A stretch of DNA of 64,000 bases, taken from Amphiura filiformis. Taxonomy: Eukaryota; Echinodermata; Ophiuroidea; Amphilepidida; Amphiuridae. The notes beneath the pieces were generated by a model. The model saw nothing but the letters and a program-made list of their open reading frames with translations, was not told the DNA's origin and did not search any database. Each line of letters begins with the position of its first letter. The first letter of the stretch is position 1. A program made the position numbers and the translations under genes. The stretch covers positions 67,374,292-67,438,291 of the forward strand of contig NC_092628.1 in assembly GCF_039555335.1 (NCBI RefSeq), read 5' to 3'. Below, piece after piece: positions 1 through 10,954 of the stretch.

Positions 1-294
1 TTCCATCCATGGCAACAGTCATGCTATTTAAGGATTTTTCCAATCTTTTACCCAAAATGTCACATTTTAACTAGCGATTTCTTTAAAACTATATGGAGTA
101 GATGCTCCGTATTTGGTGTGCAGAATACATCAGGCATGGATATTTAATGAACAAATCATCACTTCATACTTCATACAATACATTATCTATGCCCGTGGAA
201 CGGTGGCATAGATATTGTATTTGTTGTGTTTAGTCTTCGACTTCTCCTTCTCCTCCTCAAGACCACTTCTTTGCACCCCTCTAGCTCAGGAACT

Positions 295-570
295 AAAGTA
301 GCCCCGGGGCCCATACTTGGTACAATGATGGCCCATGACCCCTAGAAACATCCTAGGGTACCCTCGACCCCAGAGGTCAAAGGTCATGGGCTACAGGGGG
401 CAATATGTGTAAAATTTCAAACAACTCTAGCCTAAAAACTATAGCGCCCTCAGGGTTCAAACTTGGTACAATAATGGCCTATGACCTTAGAAGTATGCTA
501 TGCTAGCCGCAACCCTAGAGGTTAAAGTTCATATGCTTTAAAAAGCAAAATAGGTACGACCGGTTAACAC
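295..570. repeat. Two diverged tandem copies of a ~146-bp unit
   Basis: The word acttggtacaat followed by atggccyatgacc recurs at 315 and 461, each followed by a 'ctagaggtcaaaggtcat'-like stretch. The copies are clearly related but diverged. No coding content is seen. Confidence 0.6.
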
Positions 571-710
571 AGCGTATCGTAATAGATAGTATTTTGGTAG
601 CTACCTGTATTTGCAATGATGAAGGCTTCAAATATACGTCAAGACGTACAATGGGGTTAAGAGGTTATCCGCTTAAAGGGGCACAATATTTTGGGATTAA
701 AGGGGCATTC

Positions 711-1215
711 TCCAGTTTGGTGGTGTTTTAGAGAGAGTGTGTGTCTGGTGGAGTATAAGAGAGAGTGAGGGTCTGGTGGGGTATTAGAGAGAGTGTGGTC
801 CAGTCTGATGGTGTTTGAGAGAGAGTGAGGGTCTGATGGGGTATAAGAGAGAGTGAGGGTCTGGTGGGGTATTAGAGAGAGTGTGGTCCAGTCTGGTGGT
901 GTTTTAGAGAGATTGAGGGTCTGATAGGGTACAAGAGAGAGTGAGGGTCTGGTGGGGTATTAGAGAGGGTGTGGTCCAGTCTGGTGGTGTTTTAGAGAGA
1001 TTGAAGGTCTGATGGGGGTATAAGACAGTGTGAGGGTCTGGTGAGGTATTAGAGAGAGTGTGGTCCAGTCTGGTGGTGTTTTAGAGAGATTGAGGGTCTG
1101 ATGGGGTATAAGAGAGAGTGAGGGTCTGATGGGGTATTAGAGAGAGTGTGGTCCAGTCTGGTGGTGTTTTAGAGAGAGTGATGGTCTGGTGGAGTATACA
1201 AGAGTGTGAGGCTTT
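711..1215. repeat. Minisatellite with ~88-bp higher-order unit
   Basis: The landmark gtggtccag occurs at 795, 883, 971, 1060 and 1150, a spacing of 88-90 bp. Each unit is itself about three ~29-bp subunits of the type 'agagagagtgagggtctggtggggtat'. The array is purine- and TG-rich on the plus strand with no reading frame. Confidence 0.85.
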
Positions 1216-1389
1216 GATAGGTTATCATTTATCAAATGAAAGCTTAAAACAAGGGCTTTCACATTGCGCTCACCAAGTTTTCGTTTGTGAATAGGGGAAA
1301 GGGGGTCATGGGGTTAGGGTTGGTCACGGGCATAGATATTCGTGTTTGGTCAAACACAACTGTGGTTTCTAGTTAGATTTATGATTGTT

Positions 1390-1830
1390 GCCACAAACCA
1401 AGCACTTTGGCTTCAGTCAGTTCTTATGTGACATTGTGGTGGTAATGGTTTAGACTCTTGGTGGGATTCAATTTTAAATGATTGTCCCTAGCCTATTCAG
1501 TGAAATTATCAAGATCATCCTGAATTGAACTCGGCAAATGTCGAGTCATCAACATGTTTCCAATACTGACTACCGGCATCTTGTGCAGTATCATTTAGGA
1601 TTTGAAACCCAATGGGCCACATTTTGTACCCTGGGGTACACCACTATGAAAAAACTGTGTTGTTTGAGAGCACATTATTATACCTAACACACAGTTGATG
1701 GTTGTTGAGGAAGTCACAGATCCAGGGAACAATGGATCTACGGACTCCATATCTATGATCTTACCAAAGAGAAGCATGTGTCAACAAGTGTGAACACCTC
1801 TGAGAAATCTGTTAGTACCACTGTCCCTAT
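1390..1830 (-). pseudogene. Decayed LINE reverse-transcriptase fragment
   Basis: On the minus strand, around 1595-1777, the translation contains SGVPQGTKCGPLGF. This resembles reverse-transcriptase domain 4 of non-LTR retrotransposons (SGVPQGTxLGPxLF). Further along, about 1430-1560, broken frames give a TFAEFNS-like stretch and NHLKLNPTKS, resembling the region after the catalytic YADD box. Stops and frameshifts break it, so it is a dead copy. The clade (CR1/L2/Jockey group) is not resolved. Confidence 0.7.
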
Positions 1831-1965
1831 GTTATTAATTCATCAGGTAGGTAAGATGGCAATTCTTTTATTTATTATTTCTATTATCGATTCTTTATTT
1901 TTTAACCCTTAATTATATATCTGACATTTTTCTGGAAATAATTCTGTTATACCCTGCACACAAGT

Positions 1966-2011
1966 ATAACCCTTATCCTAACCCTAACCCCAACCCCAAC
2001 CCTAACCTTAA
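1966..2011. repeat. Interstitial telomere-like repeat
   Basis: About 45 bases of CCCTAA/CCCCAA repeats, the C-rich strand of TTAGGG with several TTGGGG-type variants. Echinoderms and other deuterostomes use TTAGGG telomeres. The short, degenerate tract lies next to a fold-back element and is more likely an internal insertion than a chromosome end. Confidence 0.7.
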
Positions 2012-2149
2012 AAAATAGGGTGCGCAGGGTAAACCAGAATTGTGATTTTTTTCTGGTGCTTAACATGCTTAAGGAATCGGATATTAACATTTGCACAGTA
2101 ATTTTTGTAGGAGCTAAGAGTACATCAGACATATAAAATTGCATTCTGC

Positions 2150-2600
2150 ATACGAGGAATGTCCTGATATCAAATAATTTTGATTTTTTGAAATTTGCAA
2201 TATTATACAAATTTTATGACAAATTATCAAAATTTTATATTTTTAAAATTTTTGATATTTAACACTCCTCAAAGTAAACTTTCTAATCTAATGATCTGGA
2301 TGAAAAGCCGATGATCAATTAAAAATTTTGACCTTTCCTATTGATATTGATATACATTTTTTCCAAAAAGACCTATTTTTTGTGTTTTGGGGAAAATTCC
2401 ATACAATACGAAAGGTCAAAACTTTCAATTGATCATCGGCTTTTACCCACTTTTTAAAGTACTTAAAAGTACATATCATTAGATTTATAAAGTTTACTTT
2501 GAGGACTGTTAAATATCAATAATATCAATTTTGAATAATTTGCCGGAAAATGTGTATTATATCACAAATTTAAAAAATCAAAATCATTGATGTGTCATGT
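2150..2600. mobile_element. Large fold-back (inverted repeat) element
   Basis: The left half (about 2160-2345) and right half (about 2405-2595) are imperfect reverse complements. Examples are gatcaattaaaaattttgac against gtcaaaactttcaattgatc, and a tactttgagga-type block against tcctcaaagtaaa. The centre is near 2375. It lies just upstream of the first recognised DCXR exon of the left copy and is absent before the right copy. No coding capacity, so probably a palindromic MITE. Confidence 0.7.
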
Positions 2601-3029
2601 CCCACAAAAAATACTGTCCAAATGTTGCTACCAGAGCATTTTTTTAAATTCTTGTTTCATTAGGTATTGGTCGAGTCACAGCCACAAAGCTAGCAGAGTG
2701 TGGAGCCAGGGTGATTGCTCTTAGCAGAACACAGGCAGATTTGGACAGTCTTAAACAAGAGGTATATATTCAGTAGTAATGTATTTTGTTTCTGTAACAT
2801 TTTACATGTAACTGATTGTATTAGTAGCTGTCAACTATCTTTTATAATTACTGATGTATTTGATCTCATACTTTCTATGCATTGTAAGTTAATTTGGTCT
2901 GACTGTAGTTTTAACAAAATACCAGAAATCTAAAAGCAAAGATTAACCCTAATAGTACTAAACATCAAAAAAACACAATTCACAAAGCCTATGGACCGGC
3001 AGGTATCCCACATGATGCTATTGGATCAT

Positions 3030-3190
3030 ATTGGCCGGCAAAGCTACACCCCCGTGGCAAGGTAGGCGCTTGCACGTGTCTGGCACCCGAGGGGTCGGTG
3101 GTTCGAAACTGCACCCGAGAAAAACATTTTTTTTCTCTTCTTTTTTTCTTTCTTTCTTCCTTCCTTCTTTCCTTCCCCCTCGCCAAAAAG
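3030..3190 (+). mobile_element. tRNA-derived SINE in DCXR left-copy intron
   Basis: A tRNA-like promoter: a box-A-like segment around 3054-3068 and box B ggttcgaaact at 3110-3120, followed by a pyrimidine-rich tail. It is missing from the matching intron of the right DCXR copy (11053-11324), so it was gained after the duplication. Confidence 0.6.
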
Positions 3191-4276
3191 CAGTGAGGGC
3201 ATTAGGATTAATAACCATCCCATTCCAGGATACGAGCTATTCATTCATTTATTTTTGTGTCTCGTCTGAACTCTGTTGTAGGCCTATGCTATATCTATTT
3301 CTGTATGTATGTTTTATCAATTTGGTTAAAGTTTTGTAAAATAGATGCCATTCCAAAATTATCATTACTAGGGGACTCAAAAAAGGTCACATACATGTAA
3401 GGGTCAAATTCTAAAATCCAAATAGCTGTGATTGGGCTCAAATTTGGTGGATATAAATGCAAAGAGGAGGGGAACATGTTAAGAGGTTACTTGAGGTCAA
3501 AGTTCTTGTAGGTGTGAAATTTCAAAATTGCTCTGATTATGCTCAATATTAATTAAATTGTGAATAATACCTTCTGCAGCATAGTTGCTCTTGTTTAATA
3601 AAGAATCGTTTTATTCTGACAGGTTCCTGATGTAGAAACGATATGTGTTGATATTGGTGATTGGGATGCAACTAAAGCTGCCTTGGAAAATGTGGGACCA
3701 GTACATCTCTTAGTTAACAATGCTGGTATTGTCAAACGACAAGGTTTCTTTGACATTACAAAAGATGTTTTTGAAGAGTAAGTTTCAATTTCTCAATTAT
3801 ATTTGTAAAAATTAGATGAATATAGATGATAACATTTAATTTCTTATCAGTTATACAAATTGAAGTGCATACCTCAAAACATTGATACTCTTGATAATAC
3901 ATACTCACTATAGAACAGCGTGCACGATAGCTGGGCATAAACAATGTTAATGCCCGGTAGCCCGGATGTCAGATCGTGCATGGAGTAGGGAAAATGAAAG
4001 AAAATCACATTTTTAATAATGTTACTTGTTATTTTTTGTTATTATTTTGATGACATAAGAATCACAAAATGGTCTGGTAAGTATGAACAGGAAAGCAGCC
4101 CTCAAGCATAAACAACTGTTTAGTCATGAAAATATATGAATGAACCCCTAAATCAAGGACCCACAACAATTTTATTATTGATATGATAGGAATGTATACA
4201 GCTACATGTACATACACAATACATGATCCTTGATTTAATGTTGTTTACTTTTTTCAACAGAACAATCAACATTAAT

Positions 4277-5100
4277 AGTCAGGCTCACATCACACACTAT
4301 AGGTGGCGCCTGTACGGTCCAAAAATGGCTTTACTGTAGGGCTCAATGGAAAAAATTACTAAAAATTAATTTTGACAACCAAAACCTAAGTGATGTTGAC
4401 TTATGTAGGTACTGGCATGATACTGGATTCATAAACTATCACATAGTGCAATCCATGTTCCACCAAGTGGACACTCGATTTAGCTCAAAAGCTATTTGTG
4501 TGTAAATCAAGACCATCCAAAACAGCTTTCTTACAGTAAAGAATAGGAGGTCATCTGGGGTCACATACAGTAGTGTACATTGTACATGTGCCTGCTGTCA
4601 CAATTTCACACACAAAATTTTGGGCAATTTGATGACACTATTTTTGTCTGTAACTTCAAAAGTATATGCACTAGAAACATGATTGACCCCTTATTGTTTA
4701 GGTAATTTAATTCTCTTTCAAATCAAAGAACTTTCAGCTAAAAATATTGAACTTCAAAATTTTATGAACATCCCTTAGAACAGGGCTCCGAATAGCGGGC
4801 AAGGCCACATGTGGCGCGCCGTGAGCTTCCCGAGTGGCATGGCGCCGTTTAGATTTAAAAAATAAAAATAAACAATGTAATTCCCATGTTATCCTGGTAA
4901 AGACAGGCTAAAATAGTACAAAATGTTTCACCAAATGGCGTCATTTGCACCTTAAATTTAAAAAAAAAAATCGATAGCTTCAGAGGGGGTAACCCCCTCT
5001 TGCTACCCCCGCGAATTCGCAGCCATTGAGTGGCGCTTTGCAGTTTTTTTTAAATTTAATGTGGCGCTTCAACAAATCTATTTGAGGAAGCCTGCCTTAG
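4277..5100. mobile_element. Nested transposon insertion splitting a DCXR exon
   Basis: The exon word aacattaat occurs at 4268-4276 and again at 5101-5109. The right DCXR copy has it once (about 11896-11904). The 824 bp between is therefore an insertion with a 9-bp target duplication. Without the inner hAT-type element (4781-5094 plus its 8-bp duplication) the outer element is about 502 bp. It has no clear terminal inverted repeats and no reading frame. Confidence 0.85.
4781..5094. mobile_element. hAT-type MITE nested in the exon insertion
   Basis: It starts CAGGGCTCCGAA; the reverse complement of its end starts CAGGCTTCCTCA. It is flanked by the exact 8-bp repeat ccttagaa (4773-4780 and 5095-5102). 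An 8-bp duplication with CAGG-type ends is the hAT hallmark. At 314 bp it has no transposase. Confidence 0.85.
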
Positions 5101-5282
5101 AACATTAATTTGAGAGGCATACTTCAAATTTCACAGGTGAGAAACTTTAATTTCAATTTCATCTTTTGACATTACATTAAAGAGACATTACATTTTAGCA
5201 TGTTTGATCGACGAATATGTAAAGAATTCAACTGGAATAGCATAACAATTGAAATGGCAGCCAGTTTTCAAATGACAGCGAG

Positions 5283-5409
5283 CAGTGGCGGCACCGGGAT
5301 GTTTTGTTCGGGAGGGGGCATTGAGGGGTCAAAGGGAATTTCAGGGGGAGCAAAATCAACAAATTTTGCCCAAAATTGTTGCAAAAAGTGGAACTTTGTG
5401 TGATTTGGG
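5283..5409. mobile_element. Short hAT-like fragment (CAGTGGCGGCACC type)
   Basis: Begins CAGTGGCGGCACCG and is flanked by the 8-bp repeat acagcgag (5275-5282 and 5410-5417). The corresponding stretch of the right DCXR copy (about 12070-12100) lacks it. The right end does not mirror the left, so the element is probably internally deleted or truncated. Confidence 0.65.
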
Positions 5410-5730
5410 ACAGCGAGATTCCACAGTCTTTCATACCTACCACATGTTTTATATAGAGAAGAAACGATAGGAATATTTGTCATGAGTGATGTTGTATTGC
5501 ATAATCGTCTATTGACTTGCTTCAAGTTTTAAAGGACATACTCCATTTTGTCTAAATTTAAGCCATATCTTGTTCCTTCTTTTGTATCTCCTAGATAATT
5601 GCCAAAGGCATGGTAGAGAGAGGTGGAGGTGTCATAGTCAATGTGTCAAGTAGAGCATCCAAAGTTGCCGTAAATCAGCAAATGGTCTATTGTAAATAAA
5701 GCTGAGTTTATTCTTTTGAGGGGTTGTCAA

Positions 5731-6265
5731 ATGCTCTTACATAATTTAATATACTCATTGAAATGCATTCAAAATGCTGCTGCCTGGCTTGTTACATTGA
5801 CTAAGAAGCACAAACACATAACTCCTATTCTCCAATCCCTTCATTTGCTGCCTGCAGAGAAGCACATCATATATAAACTTATGCTTCTTACATTCAAATG
5901 CCTCAACAACCTGGTACCTGACTACTTATGTAACCTCATAACCATCAAGAAACCAACTCGTGCTCTCAGATCAAACAATACCACCAACTTGCAATGCAAG
6001 ACTGTCAATACTGTTACTTACAGCCAGAGATCATTTTCATATTCAGCACCGGAACTGTGCAATCAACTCCCAATTCATGTCAGGAATTCCAAGTCTCTAA
6101 ATCAGTTCAAGAGTTCACTAAACTCTCATCTTTTCAACATTTGACTGTGTGTTTTGTCTTTGCATATATTATGTGTAGTTTAAGTTGTAGTGTAAGGTGT
6201 TCAGCGCATTGGGGTCATCTGGCGGAATGCGCTTTATAAGCATACCATTCATTCATTCATATCTT
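5731..6265 (+). mobile_element. 3' end of a CR1/L2-type LINE
   Basis: An open frame at 5716-6144 reads as the C-terminal part of a non-LTR retrotransposon reverse transcriptase: LHLLPAEKHIIYKLMLLTFK, then LNNLVPDYL, RSFSYSAPELCNQLP and LKSS-like SLNQFKSSLNSHLF. The element ends in an (attc)n tail near 6245-6260, usual for CR1/L2 elements. Comparison with the right DCXR copy, which lacks it, places the left junction at about 5730. It is 5'-truncated, hence inactive. Confidence 0.85.
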
Positions 6266-7320
6266 TTTCAGTTTGTTATACTTAATATCTCAGTATTCTA
6301 TAGTTTGCTTATATGCTATTTGTATTCTTAAGTGAGCCATCTAGGCTGTAGACAAAATATAAGAAGCAGTCGACAGTGGCGTACATATGCAGGGTGGCTC
6401 TAATGGGCCTTACAAGGCTAGCCAACACCAACAGGAAGCAACCAAAATTGTCATGTGAATCAAACTTTTTTTAGCCAATTAAACACAATTTATTTGGGGC
6501 TAAAATAGTGTTTAACTGCAAATGGCTAGCTAAATACCAATGTCACCTTGATTTTAAGCTAAAATGGTGTAAAATTTTAAACTGTTCATACTCTTCATAT
6601 TTACCCAATGTATAGGTGCAAGTAAAGGTGCATTGGATAGTCTTACTCAAGGGATGGCATTGGAACTTGGACCAAAAGGGGTAAGTACATTTTAGTTTGA
6701 TTTTAAACCGGAACACTGCTTTTTGCTATCGGAAGTTAAAGAAGCAATGAAAAAGGAGAGAAGGTGAATAAAGAAGTCACTTGGCACCCCCGCTGTGAGA
6801 CAATCTGTTTGCTTTGCTCAATCCGCCTTCTGGGATTGTAATTTTGGCTGCCCCATTTTTGGTCACCTTGCTACGTGCCTGCATAAACCTAAGAACAAAA
6901 TTACACACATACTCATCACTGATATGTATGTTTGCAGTTTTTCACTCATAGACTATATGACAAAGCCCTCCATCAGCATCCCTGGTGTCCTGCTACTCTT
7001 GTGCTATGCCCTAGTTGTGAACTGGTTACTTGGATGAATGGTAGGGTTTTTGAAAAGGTTAAAGAAATCAAAAATTTAATTCCATCTAAGATTCTTTCCC
7101 ATTTGTAAGCATGAAGCATGAGTACCCATATGACTTAGAAACAATGCCCCACTAATGCATATGATCTTGATATTTTAATTTTGATACAGATCCGTGTGAA
7201 TGTAGTGAATCCCACCATCACCATGACTCCAATGGGAGTCAAATGTTGGAGTGACCCTAAGTTGTCGGATCCAATTAAACAAAGGATACCATTGAGGAGG
7301 TTTGCTGGTAAGTAGACTTG

Positions 7321-7793
7321 TCTCGGTCCCAGCCGGTTTGTGTTCCTCCGTCACTAAACAAACCGTCTGGCAACAACCGTGAAATAATGATCGCTGATTG
7401 GTTAATGAATTTCCAAATAAAACTGTTTTCAATTGGCTGTAGGATGTGACTTGTGTAAAGTGACACTAAAAATCATATGCCCCACTATTTGTAGATACCG
7501 CAAATGCAAAATATACGCTAGCTCACACTTACTGAGGCGCCAATCATCTGATATCACCTTTCATGTCAGCGACTAGCAGCATATACTCACGTACGTTGTG
7601 TGGATTTATGTAACCGCATAGCTGTCCATCAACAGCTGCATGCGCTGAAGCCCAGCGCTGATTGACAGACAATTCTGAGTCTTATCATTTTCTGATGACG
7701 ATGATGGGCCAATCAGAAAAGACATACTATGAGGTTGTCGCCAGACAGTTTGTTTAGTGACGAAGGAGCACAAATTGGCTGCGACCGAGACTA
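7321..7793. mobile_element. Long-TIR MITE that duplicated a splice donor
   Basis: The first ~55 bp (ctcggtcccagcc...) and last ~55 bp (...ggctgcgaccgag) are inverted copies with few mismatches. The element is flanked by gtaagtagacttg at 7308-7320 and 7794-7806. The right DCXR copy has that word once, at 15311-15323. It is 473 bp, non-coding and inserted right behind exon 6 of the left DCXR copy. Confidence 0.85.
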
Positions 7794-8059
7794 GTAAGTA
7801 GACTTGCATGATCTCAGTAGAGGTAGGAGAGGGTAATTCAAATGCATCAGATTTGGATAAGAAAGAGAATTCTGTCAAAGGTGTTTATTTTTGTTTAATT
7901 GACTTCTCAGCTATAAAACACTCAAACTTGACAAAAGTAGGCTACTGATATTCAAAATGTGCCCCTGTTGTTTCATCAGTGAAGCAATCATTCTCTTAAT
8001 TTTTCTATTCTATTGGGATTATCATACTGAATCAATTTGGCTTTGATGTGTAAGTTAGC

Positions 8060-8316
8060 AACATAAGCATATATCCCAGATAAGGGGGGTATGGTCCATA
8101 CAATCCCCCCCCCCCCCCATGTTGATACCTATATGTGGGTTTCTAACCAAATTAATCTCATATTTGTCCAATTTTAGCCAAGAAGTGCCGTTTTTTGCGC
8201 TCTTCCCACAAATTTGTTCCACTTTTGCACCATAATTCACCATTTTATCTTCAATATGGCAAAACAATTTTCCAACGCATGCACCCCCCAATGTCAAAAA
8301 GAAATCTACATCACGG
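8060..8316. mobile_element. hAT-like MITE remnant shared by both DCXR copies
   Basis: Contains a 'catagatcccagataag' type left end, a poly-C run with 'tatggtccatacaatc', and an aaaaagaaatctac right end. The same family occurs in reverse orientation, with a perfect target duplication, at 41824-42163. A counterpart in the right DCXR copy spans about 15583-16310, so this insertion predates the gene duplication. Confidence 0.6.
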
Positions 8317-8569
8317 GTAAGCAATGCGATTGTAATTTTAATCTTGTTCTTTCTTTCAGAAACTGAAGAGGTTGTTCACACCATCCTCTACCTATTGAGT
8401 AACAAGAGCTCATTTATCAATGGAGCCTCATTGCTAGTTGATGGGGGATTATCAGCTGCTGGAATATGATAGAACTGAGTTGATTTAAATTTTCATACAT
8501 AATTATGTTACAAGGGTGCATACCATTTCCAAAAAGACTCAATTTTGGATGGGAAAACTAGTCCAGCTT

Positions 8570-9885
8570 TCCACTACTCATAGCTACGCTTTCTATATCT
8601 GTAAAATACTGGTGGAAACTTAATGAAAAATGTATGATATGAATGGTAATGATTCTCTTGTAATTCAAGCACTTGTAGATAGCAGAAAGTTATTGTGTAC
8701 TAATATTTTTACATGGTTGACAGGAATGAAAAATATATTTCACCTTATCAATAGGATCAGGGGCGTAGCCAGCTTTCTTGGTCAGGGGGGGCAAAATAAA
8801 ATTTCAGGGCACAGATGAAAAAAATTGCACTTGCATCATACAATACATATACCGGTTTTGTTTTTAGAGAGACTGTACATGTCTTTGAGCTTCCAAAAAG
8901 GCTAAACCGGGATGATGTGTGCACGTAGCGTGCAAAAAATGTGTATTTTACACTATTTTCGCCCATACTCAGGATGAAAAGGGCTTTTATAAATTGACAA
9001 TGTGCGCGTGCAGCACACAAAAAATTTGTATTTTACACTATTTTGGACCATAATCAGGTTGAATTTTGGTGGAAAAGAGGCTCCTTACCCCTTTTTGTTT
9101 CCTTTGCCCTCCAGATTTTCTCTTTAATATTTTGTCAGAGGGGCACTTTTTTCATTTATTTTTTGTCAGGGGGGCACTCTGCCCCCTGCTGGCTACGCTA
9201 CTGAATAGGATTAATATTTGGAATAAACCAAATATGATCATCGCCTCTTCTAATTTTAATGAAAGTATTGTATCTAAACTTCAAATTATTTACAGCAAAC
9301 TTTGGGTTAATCATATTAATAATTTTAATCCTAAATGTTATTATCACTAAAAGATCTTCTAGAGCTTCGTTCTGTAAATTAAGAATAAGCTCCCATAATC
9401 TCATAATTAAAAGGGGGTGTCACTACTTAATTCAAATTTTAATCCAGAGAATAGAATTTGTACACTTTGTAATTTAAATCAGGTGGAGGATGAATTTCAT
9501 CTTGTAATGATATGTCCTTATTATACCAATGACTTGATTTATTATCTACAATACATGAAATGTATGATATAGAAAATGATATTTTCATACTTCTAATGAG
9601 TGCAAGTGACTTTGACAGTATCACTCCAATAACCAAGTTCACGTACAAACATTGACTTATAGATATTAATAATTTCACTTCATAACTAAGTGCCAATATG
9701 TTTTTTACAGCAGCGACCCGTTATATTTTCATTCCAGGACTCAATACACCATGGACATGGGCGCTGCCATTATTAAGACTAATTTATCTTTCTTTTATAA
9801 TAGTAATCATTTGTACTTCTATCTTTAATATTAACTAAATACCAGTTTGTTTGGTGAATGTTAATAAAATATTGATTAATAAACT
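8570..9885 (+). mobile_element. Decayed LINE 3' fragment in DCXR left-copy 3' region
   Basis: The 3' sequence of the two DCXR copies matches up to about 8570 and resumes at about 9886, so about 1.3 kb is inserted. Broken frames around 9360-9540 give KLRISSHNLIIKRG and then RICTLCNLNQVEDEFH followed by a CPYY motif. This is the Cys-rich C-terminal segment typical of some LINE polyproteins. An internal hAT MITE (8758-9203) interrupts it. Confidence 0.65.
8758..9203. mobile_element. hAT-type MITE (CAGGGGCGTAGCCAGC ends)
   Basis: Left end caggggcgtagccagc; right end gctggctacgctactg. The exact 8-bp target duplication aataggat lies at 8750-8757 and 9204-9211. It is 446 bp, non-coding, and nested in the LINE fragment. 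Confidence 0.9.
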
Positions 9886-9970
9886 TGAACCAGAATTTGT
9901 AGATAACAGAACTCGGCTTTGCATTGTTAATGTTGAACATGTGTGTTATTGACAAAATCGTTTGTGATCA

Positions 9971-9976
9971 AATAAA
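9971..9976 (+). terminator. Candidate polyadenylation signal, left DCXR copy
   Basis: AATAAA just after the segment (9886-9950) that matches the 3' UTR of the right DCXR copy. The LINE insertion puts it about 1.5 kb from the stop codon. Confidence 0.4.
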
Positions 9977-9989
9977 TTTTTGCAACTGA

Positions 9990-10950
9990 CAATCATTAAA
10001 ATGATGGCCTGTTAAGACAATGCTTCTGATGCAAAATGCTGACTGACCCTGCTGACCACATTTTATTAGGAAAGGGCAAACAAAAATGAGCAAAGGGTGT
10101 TGAAGAATAAATGATATCACTACACAATCTTTTGCCAGCATGCTTGACTAGGTACCTTCGTAGTCGATGACAAGATTCTGTTGGGGTAACACATCGTGTA
10201 GTGAGCTGGAAATAGTATTTCACGTTGTGTCGCGACATTTTGTTGTTTATGAGTTGCCAAATTAAAGTTTCAAGTGAAGTTTATAACACCAAGTATTCTT
10301 CCTGTTTCTTCATGTGTGTTTTGCGAGTTATTCCTCGGGATAAGTTAGAAATCCATTGGCCAGCTATTGAGGTGTGTTTCAAGTCACCACGATATCTTGG
10401 TGACTTCTTCATAATACTTGTGACCTGCTAATTTGTACTCTTGTATTTAGTTTAACATGGGTAACAGGAGCAGATTATATAATGCAACTCCAATATAGAA
10501 GAAATACCATGAAATGAAATTACCAGAGATACAAGATACAAGGTAACAAGCCCATCCATAAGGGGACTGTCATTTTCTTTGGAAGGGGGTCCGGATTGGG
10601 GTTTGTAGATTTATTTTATTTATTATTTATACTAAATAGGGAGGGCATAATATTTTACATCCAAAACAGGAGGGGTCATAAAATTATCAAGGCCTAAGCA
10701 CACAATATTTGCACTGTGTGTTGTATGCTCATTCTTTACACCTAACAATCAAAATTTTAATGCACTACCAGTCAACTTAGGAGACACATTTCTTGACCTT
10801 ATGGGAATAATTTGTTTTGGATCTGTGTGTTGGGGGTGTGGGGGTCATACAAGTCATACATCACAAGTCCCAGAGTGCCTCTCGAGAAGCAATCCATTTT
10901 TTAAACCACTAATTATATATTTAACATTTTTCTTTGTAATTCTTGTTTTA
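9990..10950. other. Spacer between the DCXR copies
   Basis: No gene seen. The missing first DCXR exon of the right copy should lie here or further upstream, but no TGA(G/A)xGIG-type coding stretch was recognised. A 9-bp inverted repeat (aagtcacca / tggtgactt) lies at 10381-10406. A partial end resembling the Harbinger-like MITE of 23134 (ctgtcattttctttggaag) is near 10566. Confidence 0.5.
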
Positions 10951-10954
10951 TTAG

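Larger units (their letters stand above)
184..1338. mobile_element. Inverted-repeat-bounded element carrying a minisatellite
   Basis: The left end reads tatctatgcccgtg (184-197) and the right end its exact reverse complement cacgggcatagata (1325-1338). Sequence just inside both ends is also related (a gtttag / gttt..caaacac pattern). The element holds the duplicated 146-bp unit at about 300-560 and the minisatellite at 711-1215. No long reading frame is present, so if it is a transposon it is non-autonomous. The superfamily is unknown and the target-site duplication is unclear. Confidence 0.45.
2664..8469 (+). pseudogene. DCXR: DCXR-type L-xylulose reductase, left tandem copy, probably inactivated
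   Basis: Seven recognisable exons with GT..AG borders: 2664-2761, 3623-3777, exon 3 split as 4261-4276 plus 5110-5136, 5595-5691, 6616-6680, 7190-7307 and 8360-8469 (stop TGA). The translation follows short-chain dehydrogenase order: GIG nucleotide-binding motif, [12 protein letters not shown] (nearly as in vertebrate DCXR), LVNNAG, VNVSS, the catalytic YCASK, and VNP. The enzyme normally reduces L-xylulose and dicarbonyls with NADPH. Exon 3 is interrupted by 824 bp of nested transposon between 9-bp repeats, bringing in-frame stops. Skipping this 43-nt exon would shift the frame. All other exons stay open, so the loss looks recent. The exon with the initiator Met and TGxxx was not found upstream. 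The exon 4 donor has drifted to gtaaat. Confidence 0.85.

Noticed and set aside
1966-2011. Chromosome end
   Set aside because: The telomere-like tract is under 50 bp, degenerate and embedded between other repeats.
3031-3339. 102-codon open frame and its minus-strand shadows
   Set aside because: Covers the SINE head and its pyrimidine tail; the residues are a translated simple repeat.
10441-10480. Candidate first exon of the right DCXR copy (reads ...WVTGA...)
   Set aside because: No Gly-Lys-Gly continuation, no donor in the needed phase and no initiator Met in a sensible place.
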